DNA of 64,000 bases from positions 12,724-76,723 of the forward strand of contig JAUJOW010000015.1 of the NCBI GenBank assembly GCA_030447445.1. Reading direction: 5' to 3'. Numbering within the stretch: position 1 is the first letter of the stretch; every line of letters starts with the position of its first letter. Both the position numbers and the translations under genes were made by a program. The notes under the pieces were generated by a model, which was not told the origin of the DNA, searched no databases, and saw only the letters and a list, made by a program, of their open reading frames with translations. Of the stretch, positions 17,667-25,185 are shown piece by piece. Source of the stretch: Acidimicrobiales bacterium. GTDB lineage: Bacteria > Actinomycetota > Acidimicrobiia > Acidimicrobiales > Iamiaceae.

Positions 17667-19031
17667 ATGCTGCGCAGCAAGGGCGTCCTCACACGGCTCC
17701 TCGCACTCATCTTCGCCATGGTCCTCGTGACTACCGGCTGCGGCGACGACGACGACGGTGGAGGGGGCGGCGGCGGCGCCACCGGCGACGAGACCACCGA
17801 ACCCGGCGACGACGGCGGCGGAGGAGGCGGCGGGGGCGAACAGACGCTGGAGGGCATGAAGGGCACCCTTCCCCTGGTGGAGCTCAGCCAGGAGTTCCAG
17901 GACAGGCTGCTCGAGGTCGACCCCGAGCTCAAGGACTTCAACTACGCCGCCGAGTCCTACGACGCCGTGATGGTCATCTCCCTTGCCGTCGAGCAGGCCG
18001 AGACCGACGGCATCGAGTACGCCAGCGAGATCAACGGCATCACCCGCGACGGTGAGAAGTGCGAGACCTTCGAGGCCTGCAAGGCCATCATCGAGGAGGG
18101 CGGCGACGTCGACTACGACGGCATCTCGGGTCCCTCGAGTTCTCCGGCAACGGCGAGCCCACCGTGGCCAGCTACGGCATCCAGGTCTTCGGTGAGGACA
18201 ACCGGATCGACGAGTCCGAGACCGAGTTCCAGACGGCTCAGGCCCTCGAAGAGGCCGACGTGGAAGAGGTGCCGGTCGAGGGCGAGCGGGCCGGCGACGG
18301 CCAGCTCGCTCGGCACCCCGCTGCCCCAGACCGGCAGCCTGGCCTTCCTCGGCCCACCGGAGTTCGCCGGCGTCGACCTCGCCGTGCAAGAGGTGAACGA
18401 CGCCGGTGGCGTGCTGGACCAGGACGTGACCGTCGTCCACGGCGACTCCGGCGACACCGAGACCGACGTCGCCAACACCACCGTCGACCGCCTGCTCAGC
18501 CAGAACGTCGACGCCATCATCGGTGCCGCCTCCTCGGGCGTGAGCAAGACCGTGATCGACAAGATCACCGCCGCCGGTGTGGTCCAGTTCTCCCCGGCCA
18601 ACACGTCGAAGGAGTTCTCGACCTACGAGGACGAGGGCCTGTACTTCCGCAACGCCCCGTCGGACATCCTCCAGGGTGGCGTGCTGGCCGAGGTCATCGC
18701 CGCCGACGGCAACACCACGGTCGGCATCCTCAACCTGGACGACCCCTACGGCACCGGCTTGGCCGAGGACCTCACCGCCGCCCTCGAGGAGTCAGGGGTC
18801 GAGGTCGTGGAGTCCATCACCTACGACCCGGCTGCGCAGACCTTCGACGCCGAGGTCGAGCAGATGGCATCGGCGGACCCCGAGGCCATCGTGGTGATCG
18901 GCTTCGACGAGTCATCCTGGATCCTGGCCGCCATGGCCGAGGCCGGCATCGGCCCCGCCGACAAGGCCGTGTACGGCACCGACGGCAACATGGGCAACGC
19001 CCTGGGTGAGAACTTCGAGGCCGGCGAGTAA
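17667..19031 (+). CDS. Leu/Ile/Val-type substrate-binding lipoprotein with lobes in permuted order
   Basis: A lipoprotein signal (LLALIFAMVLVTTGCG) and a Gly/Asp linker start the protein. Next comes the segment normally found at the C-terminal end of this family (LEGMKGTLPLVELSQEFQDRL, YAAESYDAVMVISLAVEQAE, INGITRDGEKCETFEACKAI, DGISGP). Only then comes the segment that is normally N-terminal (LGTPLPQTGSLAFLGPPEF, IIGAASSGVSKTVID, DGNMGNALGENFEAGE-stop). The stop falls exactly where homologues continue into LEGMKGT. Two compensating small frameshifts (near 18135 in a C run and near 18320) lie inside. It would deliver branched-chain amino acids or similar ligands to a LivHMGF permease, such as the one at 20-24 kb. 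It could be a circular permutation or an assembly rearrangement. Confidence 0.7.
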   Translation: MLRSKGVLTRLLALIFAMVLVTTGCGDDDDGGGGGGGATGDETTEPGDDGGGGGGGGEQTLEGMKGTLPLVELSQEFQDRLLEVDPELKDFNYAAESYDAVMVISLAVEQAETDGIEYASEINGITRDGEKCETFEACKAIIEEGGDVDYDGISGPSSSPATASPPWPATASRSSVRTTGSTSPRPSSRRLRPSKRPTWKRCRSRASGPATASSLGTPLPQTGSLAFLGPPEFAGVDLAVQEVNDAGGVLDQDVTVVHGDSGDTETDVANTTVDRLLSQNVDAIIGAASSGVSKTVIDKITAAGVVQFSPANTSKEFSTYEDEGLYFRNAPSDILQGGVLAEVIAADGNTTVGILNLDDPYGTGLAEDLTAALEESGVEVVESITYDPAAQTFDAEVEQMASADPEAIVVIGFDESSWILAAMAEAGIGPADKAVYGTDGNMGNALGENFEAGE

Positions 19032-19042
19032 GCGGGCGCAAC

Positions 19043-19082
19043 CTCGTCGGGCGGCGGGGCGCTAGGTCCGCCGCCCGACGAG
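19043..19082. terminator. 15-bp perfect hairpin between convergent genes
   Basis: Arms at 19043-19057 and 19068-19082 (CTCGTCGGGCGGCGG and its complement) enclose a ten-base loop. It starts eleven bases after the binding-protein stop and contains the last codons and stop of the minus-strand GTPase remnant. A stem this long and GC-rich at a convergent junction should act as a two-way terminator, although no T run follows. Confidence 0.7.
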
Positions 19083-20116
19083 CAGCAGGTACTCCTTGCG
19101 GTTGAGTGGGTCATCGTACGGGGCCGGGTCGGGATGGTGCCCTGCACGCCTGGTAGCGGTCGAAGGCGCATTCCAACACGCCTTCGCCGCCAGTCGGCGC
19201 CGGTAGCTGTTGGTGCAGCTCATGCACCCGGGCCGCCGGGATGTCGCCCTCCAGCGTGCAGATGCCCTTGTTGCAGCGTCTCCTGCACGGCCTCCTCGAC
19301 CGCCTTGTGGAACGCAGGCGGAAAGCGACCCGAGCTCGACCTCCAGCCGGAGCTCCACGCCAGAGCCGATGGGGGCAGGATCGATGCGGAGCCCGACCGT
19401 GGCGAGGAATGGGTCGACCGCCGAGCGCGCTTGGGGAGCATCTCTCGCCGAGCCGAAGAACACCGGATGCACCAGCGCCCGCTTGGACTGGGCCACAAGC
19501 TCATCGCGGAGCTGCGGTAGGGAACTGTCGTCTCGTCGTCCACGTACGCAGCCAGGAGCGCATCGTCGTGGTCGGCGAGCACATCGGCCAGCCTGGCCGT
19601 GAACGACGTCGTCGGCCCCGTACGGCGTGAACCGAGAGCGGCGTACCGAGGTCGCGCACCGATCCCATCGAGATGACGGCTGGCGTCAGCTTCTCGGACA
19701 GGGCCTGCAGCACGCCTTCATGTTGTGCCCCGGCGCGGTCCATCTTGTTCACGAAGACGAGGGTGGGGATGCGGCCGCTGCAGCGTGCGAGCCCACGCGG
19801 GTCGGCGCCCCGGCGGAGGTCACCAGCACGGCGCCGTCGAGCACGCTCAAGACCCGTTCCACCTCGGCGATGAAGTCCGGGTGGCCGGGTGTGTCGATCA
19901 GGTTCACCGTCACGTCGTCGACGACGAAGGAGACGACGGCGGACTTGATCGTGATGCCGCGCCGGCGCTCCAGCGGCAAGGAATCGGTCTGGGTGCTGCC
20001 GTCATCGACGCTGCCGACCTCGTCGATGACACCGGCGGCGTGCGGAGCAGCCGCTCGGTCAGGCTCGTCTTACCGGCGTCTACATGCGCCAGGATCCCCA
20101 GGTTCAACGTTCGCAT
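19062..20116 (-). pseudogene. Remnant of a TetM/EF-G-like ribosomal protection GTPase
   Basis: Pieces in several frames show all the GTPase signatures: G1 in [21 protein letters not shown]2 region [15 protein letters not shown]3 [15 protein letters not shown], and G4 NKMDRAG. Near the end, fragments of the EF-G C-terminal domains appear (FHKAVEEAVQETLQQG, DDPLNRKEYLLLVGRR). The family (TetM/TetO and Streptomyces OtrA-like) removes tetracycline from ribosomes and is about 640 residues long; this span could code for only about 350. At least four frame changes plus loss of the middle make it a decayed gene. It converges on the binding-protein gene. Confidence 0.75.
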
Positions 20117-20190
20117 CGAGCGTCATGTCCTCCGAATAGGTGGCAACTCCCTTCTGGATGGACAAGAACGCTCTGCGCACGTGGCTCTCC

Positions 20191-20240
20191 TCGGTCGGTC
20201 GTCGGTCGTCGGTCGTCGGTCGTCGGTCGTCGGTCGTCGG
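20191..20240. repeat. Tandem 7-bp repeat, six perfect copies
   Basis: TCGTCGG is repeated six times without error (20199-20240), after a partial run TCGGTCGG. It lies in the 206-base gap between the GTPase remnant start and the livF stop. The unit length is not a multiple of three, so copy changes would shift any frame. No gene covers it. It may be a slippage-prone spacer. Confidence 0.9.
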
Positions 20241-20322
20241 CAGTGCAGCAGACGCCCCCCGCCCGAAGGCAACCGACTTGTCGGCCGACTCGCCGTCAAC
20301 CGCACCGCCCGGCGGGAGGCGC

Positions 20323-21135
20323 CTACTTCGCCTTGGCCAGGGTGCCGAGGTAGAGCCCGATGACCCTGGGGTCGCCGAGGAGCTCCTCCCCGGTGCCGGT
20401 GTGGGCGTTGGCGCCCTGGTCGAGCACGAACGCCCGGTCGCAGATCTGCAGGCACCGCCGGGCGTTCTGCTCCACCATGACGATGGACACGCCGGCGGCG
20501 TTGATGCGCCGGCAGCGGATGAAGACCTCGTCCTGGTACGCCGGTGACAGCCCCGCCGACGGCTCGTCCAGCAACAGGACCTGCGGGTCAGGCATGAGCG
20601 CCCGGCCCATGGCCACCATCTGGCGCTCGCCGCCCGACAGCGACCCGGCTCGCTGGCGCCGCCGCTCGCCGAGCAGCGGGAACAGCTCGCACACCGAGTC
20701 CAGGCGCTCGCCGAAGCGGCGCCGGTCGAGGTAGAGCCCCATCTCCAGGTTCTCCTCCACGGTGAGGCTCGGGAACACGTTGTTGTTCTGGGGCACGTAG
20801 CCGATGCCGCGGGCCACGAGCTTGTTGGCCTTGAGTCCGGTGATGTCGGCGCCGAGGAAGGTGATCGACCCCTCCCAAACCGGGATCAGGCCGAACAGGG
20901 CCTTGATCAGCGTCGACTTCCCGGCCCCGTTCGGTCCGATGACCCCGACCAGCTCGCCGTCGGCCAGCGCCAGCGAGCACCCGTTCAAGATGTTGACCCC
21001 CGGCACGTACCCGGCCACCACCTCGTCGGCCACGAGGATCGGGCCGTCGGACCGGGGGCGGCGCGGCGTCGGTCCCTCGGCCGTGCCGGGCACGTAGTCG
21101 GGCAGGTCCTCGGAGCCATTGCCCCGCTCAGTCAC
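20323..21135 (-). CDS. livF: Branched-chain amino-acid ABC transporter ATP-binding protein LivF
   Basis: A 270-residue ABC ATPase with Walker A GPNGAGKST, the signature LSGGERQMVAMGRAL, Walker B VLLLDEPSAGLSP and the H-like loop region VEQNARRCLQICDRAFVL. The ending LGDPRVIGLYLGTLAKAK fits LivF. An unusual 30-residue N-terminal tail precedes the domain. It energises import through LivH and LivM at the inner face of the membrane. It is the last gene of livHMGF, overlapping livG by eight bases. Confidence 0.93.
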   Translation of the reverse strand: MTERGNGSEDLPDYVPGTAEGPTPRRPRSDGPILVADEVVAGYVPGVNILNGCSLALADGELVGVIGPNGAGKSTLIKALFGLIPVWEGSITFLGADITGLKANKLVARGIGYVPQNNNVFPSLTVEENLEMGLYLDRRRFGERLDSVCELFPLLGERRRQRAGSLSGGERQMVAMGRALMPDPQVLLLDEPSAGLSPAYQDEVFIRCRRINAAGVSIVMVEQNARRCLQICDRAFVLDQGANAHTGTGEELLGDPRVIGLYLGTLAKAK

Positions 21136-22033
21136 TGGCCGACTCCTTCGCGATGACGGCCTCGATCTCGGCCAGCACCCGTTCCTCCTCGGCCTCCGAC
21201 AGCGGGGCGTCGTGGTGGGTTCCGAGGTAGGCGTCGATGACGTCCTTGTTGGCGCCGATGGCGGTGGGGGTGCCCTCGGCGATGATGCGACCGTTGGCCA
21301 TGACCACCACCCAGTCGCTGATGTCGTAGACGACGTCCATGTCGTGCTCGACGAACACGACGGTGCGGTGCTCCTCGTCCCGCAGGGCCTTCACGTGCTC
21401 GAGCAGGGACTGGGTCAGCGCGGGGTTCACCCCGGCCATCGGCTCGTCCAGCATCACGAGGGCCGGCTCGGCCATGAGGGCCCGGGCCATCTCCAGCAGC
21501 TTGCGTTGGCCACCCGAGAGCGATCCGGCGTACTCGCCCCGCATGTGGCCGAGCGAGAAGCGCTCGAGCAGGGAGTCGGCGCGGGCCTCGATCTCTCTCT
21601 CCTGGACCCGCCACAGCGTCGGCACCAGCGCCGACAGGAACCCTTCACCCCGCTGGCCGACGGCGCCCAGCTTCATGTTCTCGATCACCGACAGCTTGGC
21701 CAGGGCCTTGGTCAGCTGGAATGTGCGGACCATGCCCAGGCGGGCCACCTTGTGGGCGGCCATGCCCCCGACCGAGCGGCCGTCGAAGGTCCAGCGCCCG
21801 CTGTTGGCGCCGTCGAACCCGGTCACGACGTTGAAGAAGGTGGTCTTGCCGGCCCCGTTCGGCCCGATCAGCGCGGTGATCAGCCCCCGTTGGACCTCGA
21901 GGTGGTCGACGTCGACGGCGCTGAGCCCACCGAAGCGGCGGGTCACGCCATCCACGACGAGGATCGGGTCCGGCTTGGCCACCCCCGGCTCCGGGGCGAC
22001 GTCGGCCAGGGGGCCCGAGCCCTCAGCGGGCAT
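21128..22033 (-). CDS. livG: Branched-chain amino-acid ABC transporter ATP-binding protein LivG
   Basis: A 301-residue ABC ATPase with Walker A GPNGAGKTTFFNVVTG, signature LSGGQRKLLEMARAL and Walker B VMLDEPMAGVNP. The MVRTFQLTKALAKLSVIEN stretch and DMDVVYDISDWVVVMANG are typical of LivG. About 30 extra residues at the C-terminus (SEAEEERVLAEIEAVIAKES) are acidic and helical. It forms the ATPase pair with LivF. Its start overlaps livM by eleven bases. Confidence 0.93.
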   Translation of the reverse strand: MPAEGSGPLADVAPEPGVAKPDPILVVDGVTRRFGGLSAVDVDHLEVQRGLITALIGPNGAGKTTFFNVVTGFDGANSGRWTFDGRSVGGMAAHKVARLGMVRTFQLTKALAKLSVIENMKLGAVGQRGEGFLSALVPTLWRVQEREIEARADSLLERFSLGHMRGEYAGSLSGGQRKLLEMARALMAEPALVMLDEPMAGVNPALTQSLLEHVKALRDEEHRTVVFVEHDMDVVYDISDWVVVMANGRIIAEGTPTAIGANKDVIDAYLGTHHDAPLSEAEEERVLAEIEAVIAKESASD

Positions 22034-23015
22034 CGAGCGCCAGCTCGCGGCGGTCGCCGAAGATGCCCTGAGGGCGGAAGATCATCAGGAGCGCCAGGCC
22101 GAGGCCCACGAGCATGAACCGGACCTGCCCCACCTGGGTGGTCGACATGAACGACGACGGGATCACCTCGTTGCCGATCGCCTCCCGGAGCACGCCCTCG
22201 GTGAACGAGATGACGACCCAGAACAGCATCGCCCCGACCACCGGGCCCCAGATGCGCGCCGTACCACCGAGGATCAGGGCGGTGTAGGCGAAGAAGGTGA
22301 TGGCGGTGCCGTAGTTGTCGGGCTGCACCGACCGGGTGGCGACGGCGTTGACGAAGCCGCCGAGCGCGCCGATCACGCCACCCAGCACCAGGCTCTGCAT
22401 CTTGTAGTAGTAGACGTTCTTGCCCAGGCTGCGGGCGGCGTTCTCGTCCTCCCGGATGGACTTCAGCACCCGTCCCCACGGGCTACGCATCAGGGCCCAG
22501 ACGAGCAGCGTGGCCAACAGGACGAGGGTCCACCCGACCGTCAGCATCCACCAGGTGTCGCTGCTGTACCGGAACGGCCCGAACCCGTACCTCCCGCCCG
22601 GGAGCGGGTTGATCGAGTAGAAGTCACCGGCGAAGCCGCTGAGGCCGGTGGAGCCACCGGTGAAGTCGCCGAGGGTCACCGAGCGCAGGAGCAGCCGCAG
22701 CCCTTCGGAGGCGGCGATGGTGACGATGGCCAGGTAGTCGGTGCGGAGGCGCAGGGTGGGCACCCCGAGGAGCAGGGCGAAGACCACGGCGCTGGCGATG
22801 GTGGCGAGGACCCCGAGCCACAGCGACTGGCCGTAGTAGTCGACGGTGATGGCGGTGCCGTACGCACCGAGCGCGACGAAGCCGGCCTGGCCGAAGTTGA
22901 GGAGCCCGGTGTAGCCGAAGTGGACGTTGAGCCCGATGGCGGCGAGGGCGAAGACGATGGCGTCCTTGGCGATCGCCGCCCGCAGGGTGTTCTCGAAGAT
23001 GCCGCCCCAATCCAT
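22023..23015 (-). CDS. livM: Branched-chain amino-acid ABC transporter permease LivM
   Basis: A 330-residue inner-membrane permease. It has the LivM hallmark early motif (GLNVHFGYTGLLNFGQAGFVALGAY), the ABC-binding EAA-like loop (SPWGRVLKSIREDENAARSLGKN), and a C-terminal MIFRPQGIFGDRR. It pairs with LivH to form the channel for branched-chain amino acids or related substrates. A long periplasmic loop (SINPLPGGRYGFGPFRYSSDT) is seen. It starts two bases after the livH stop. Confidence 0.93.
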   Translation of the reverse strand: MDWGGIFENTLRAAIAKDAIVFALAAIGLNVHFGYTGLLNFGQAGFVALGAYGTAITVDYYGQSLWLGVLATIASAVVFALLLGVPTLRLRTDYLAIVTIAASEGLRLLLRSVTLGDFTGGSTGLSGFAGDFYSINPLPGGRYGFGPFRYSSDTWWMLTVGWTLVLLATLLVWALMRSPWGRVLKSIREDENAARSLGKNVYYYKMQSLVLGGVIGALGGFVNAVATRSVQPDNYGTAITFFAYTALILGGTARIWGPVVGAMLFWVVISFTEGVLREAIGNEVIPSSFMSTTQVGQVRFMLVGLGLALLMIFRPQGIFGDRRELALDAR

Positions 23016-23017
23016 GG

Positions 23018-24277
23018 TCAGCCGATCCGTTCAGCCCGTCCGAGGATGCCCTGGGGGCGCACCAGCAGGATCAGGATGAGCACCACCAAGGCCGGCACGG
23101 TCTTGATCTCCGGAGAGATCCACAGCGTCGACATCTGCACGAACAGCCCGATGATGAAGCTGCCGACCAGCGCCCCGTAAGCGGTGCCCAGCCCGCCGAG
23201 CGTCACCCCGGCGAACATCAACAGCAGGAGGCGGAAGCCGCCCTGCCAGCTGACCTGCTCGGCCAGGCCCAGCAGCACCCCGCCGAGGGCGGCGAGGGCC
23301 CCGCCGGCCACCCACACGAACAGGATCACCCGCTCCACGTCGATGCCGGAGCTGGCGGCCAGGTCGGGGTTGTCCGACACCGCCCGCATGGCCTTGCCGA
23401 TCTTGGTGCGCTGGAGCATGAGGCCGACGGCGATCAGCACCCCCAGGCTGATGAGGATGGAGGCGATGTCCCGGGGGGTGATGGTGAGGCGCCCGAAGTC
23501 CAGGCGGTCCTGGATGGCGTAGTCGCCGTAGGGCCGGGTGCGTCCGCCGAACTGGTAGAGGTACAGGTAGCGCAGCAGCAGTCCCACGCCGATGGAGATG
23601 ACCATCATGGCGATGAGCCCGGTGTGTCGCCGGCGCAGCGGCCGCCAGAGGCCGAGGTCGAGCGATCCGGCGAAGGCGCCGCCGATCACCATGGCGCCGA
23701 GGGCGGCGGGGACGAGGTGGATGCCGAGGGTCTGGTTGAGGAAGTAGGCGGTGAGGGAACCGAAGGCGACCAGCTCGCCATGGGAGAAGTTGGTCAGCCC
23801 GGTGGTGCCGAAGATGAGCGAGAGGCCGATGGCGGTGACGGCGATGATGAGCCCGAAGTTGACGCCGGCGACGGCGAGGGAGATGGCCTCGTCGAACGTC
23901 GAGCGCACGTTGCGGGGGTCGTCGCCGAGGGGGAACTGCACGGTCCGGGCCTGGCCGGGGCGCAGACCGAAGGGCTGCACCTGCTTGTCGTCGTCGCGCA
24001 GCTCGACGTCCTCGGGGAGCGAGTCGGTGTCGATCTCGGCCTCGTAGCGCCCCGGTCCGGGCACCGGCACCTCCCACCGGCCCTCGTCGTCGGTGGTGGC
24101 CGAGCCGATCTCCTCGCCGTCGGCCGAGCGCACCGTTATCTCGACCTCGGCCACCGGCTGCTTCTCGTCCCGCCCACCGTCCTCGGCCTCCACGAGGATG
24201 AAGAGGAACCCTCGGGCGGCCTCGGTGGGCTCGTCGCCTCCGGCGTCGTCGTCCTGGGCCGAGGCAGGTGCGGCCAC
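23018..24277 (-). CDS. livH: Branched-chain amino-acid ABC transporter permease LivH with extracytoplasmic beta domain
   Basis: The C-terminal 290 residues are LivH (NFGLIIAVTAIGLSLIFGTTGLTNFSHGELVAFGSL, SDNPDLAASSGIDVERV, LVRPQGILGRAERIG). Before them lies a soluble domain of about 110 residues like carboxypeptidase-regulatory or prealbumin-type folds (VAEVEITVRSADGEEIGSATTDDEGRWEVPVPGPGRYE). It must sit outside the cell. The frame upstream of the GTG at 24277 encodes a convincing signal peptide (RRHGFLGVALIALVIALTL, then AAPASAQ) but has no ATG/GTG/TTG. An ATG at 24375 reads into it only if one base is missing. So the true start is probably 24375 with a one-base indel near 24350. Confidence 0.9.
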   Translation of the reverse strand: MAAPASAQDDDAGGDEPTEAARGFLFILVEAEDGGRDEKQPVAEVEITVRSADGEEIGSATTDDEGRWEVPVPGPGRYEAEIDTDSLPEDVELRDDDKQVQPFGLRPGQARTVQFPLGDDPRNVRSTFDEAISLAVAGVNFGLIIAVTAIGLSLIFGTTGLTNFSHGELVAFGSLTAYFLNQTLGIHLVPAALGAMVIGGAFAGSLDLGLWRPLRRRHTGLIAMMVISIGVGLLLRYLYLYQFGGRTRPYGDYAIQDRLDFGRLTITPRDIASILISLGVLIAVGLMLQRTKIGKAMRAVSDNPDLAASSGIDVERVILFVWVAGGALAALGGVLLGLAEQVSWQGGFRLLLLMFAGVTLGGLGTAYGALVGSFIIGLFVQMSTLWISPEIKTVPALVVLILILLVRPQGILGRAERIG

Positions 24278-24390
24278 TGACCCCAGCGTCAGCGCGATGA
24301 CAAGGGCGATCAGAGCGACGCCGAGGAAGCCGTGACGGCGGGGTGCGGTGACCTCGGAGACGATCGCGGGAGCATAACGAGCACCCGGTC

Positions 24391-25086
24391 TCAGCGGGGA
24401 GCGACGCGATCGAGCACCTCGTCGAGGGCGGCGACCATGCCGGTGAAGAAGGGGCCGAACTCGGCGTAGATGGCCGAGGCGCGGTCATAGCGCATCGTGT
24501 AGACGACGGCCTTGAGATCGTCGGGGTGCACGGCGAAGAGCGTGACGCCCCACTCGAAGTCGTCGAGCCCGGTGGATCCGGTGACGACCTGGAGGACCCG
24601 CCCGGCGAACGTGCGGCCGGAGGCGCCGTGCTCGTCCATGAGCTCCTTGCGCTCGTCGTAGGGCAGGGTGAACCAGTTGCTCGCCTCACCCCGGCGCTTG
24701 GACATGGGGTAGAAGCACCAGGCCGCCTTGCCCTCGGGGGGCAGCTTGGGCCACAGGCGAGCCTGCTTCATCTCCTCGGGCACGCCTTGGGCGTACTCGG
24801 AGATCTCGGTGAGCGACACGTACGAAGCGGTGAGGTCGAGCCCGGCCGCCACCAGATCGGTCTGGAGGGCCCGCAGCCGCCACAGGTCCGGAGCCAGGGC
24901 CATGACCCCGAGGTCGGCCTTGTGCCCGAGGAGGGCCACCGGTACGACCTCCACGCCGTCGGCCTCGGCCGCCTTGACGCCCTGGGCCACGGCGACGCGA
25001 TCGGTGGCCGCGGTCACGTGGAAGAAGAGGTGGAGCACACCCTGGCCGACGGTGGGCTCGAGCGGGGGTGGCGACACGGGGGGCAC
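24391..25086 (-). CDS. hemQ: Coproheme decarboxylase HemQ
   Basis: A 231-residue chlorite dismutase-family protein. Tyr126 in WCFYPMSKRRGEASNWF is in the place of the radical tyrosine of HemQ. His153 in MDEHGASGRTFAGRVLQVV matches the proximal haem ligand region, and STGLDDFEWGVTLFAV is the family signature. It decarboxylates Fe-coproporphyrin III to haem b with H2O2 in the coproporphyrin-dependent pathway. The open frame runs far upstream but is antisense to the secretion ATPase. The GTG at 25086 gives the normal length. Confidence 0.9.
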   Translation of the reverse strand: MPPVSPPPLEPTVGQGVLHLFFHVTAATDRVAVAQGVKAAEADGVEVVPVALLGHKADLGVMALAPDLWRLRALQTDLVAAGLDLTASYVSLTEISEYAQGVPEEMKQARLWPKLPPEGKAAWCFYPMSKRRGEASNWFTLPYDERKELMDEHGASGRTFAGRVLQVVTGSTGLDDFEWGVTLFAVHPDDLKAVVYTMRYDRASAIYAEFGPFFTGMVAALDEVLDRVAPR

Positions 25087-25185
25087 GGCCCGAGTGTACG
25101 AGCGGGCGGTCGGCCCCCGGATGGCGGCGATCGGCGGTGGGTACACCGGCGTAGCCTGCCGGTCTCGCCTCCGGCGCCATCGACC

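Noticed and set aside
20191..20240. CRISPR-like array
   Set aside because: The unit is seven bases with no spacers, so it is a simple tandem repeat.
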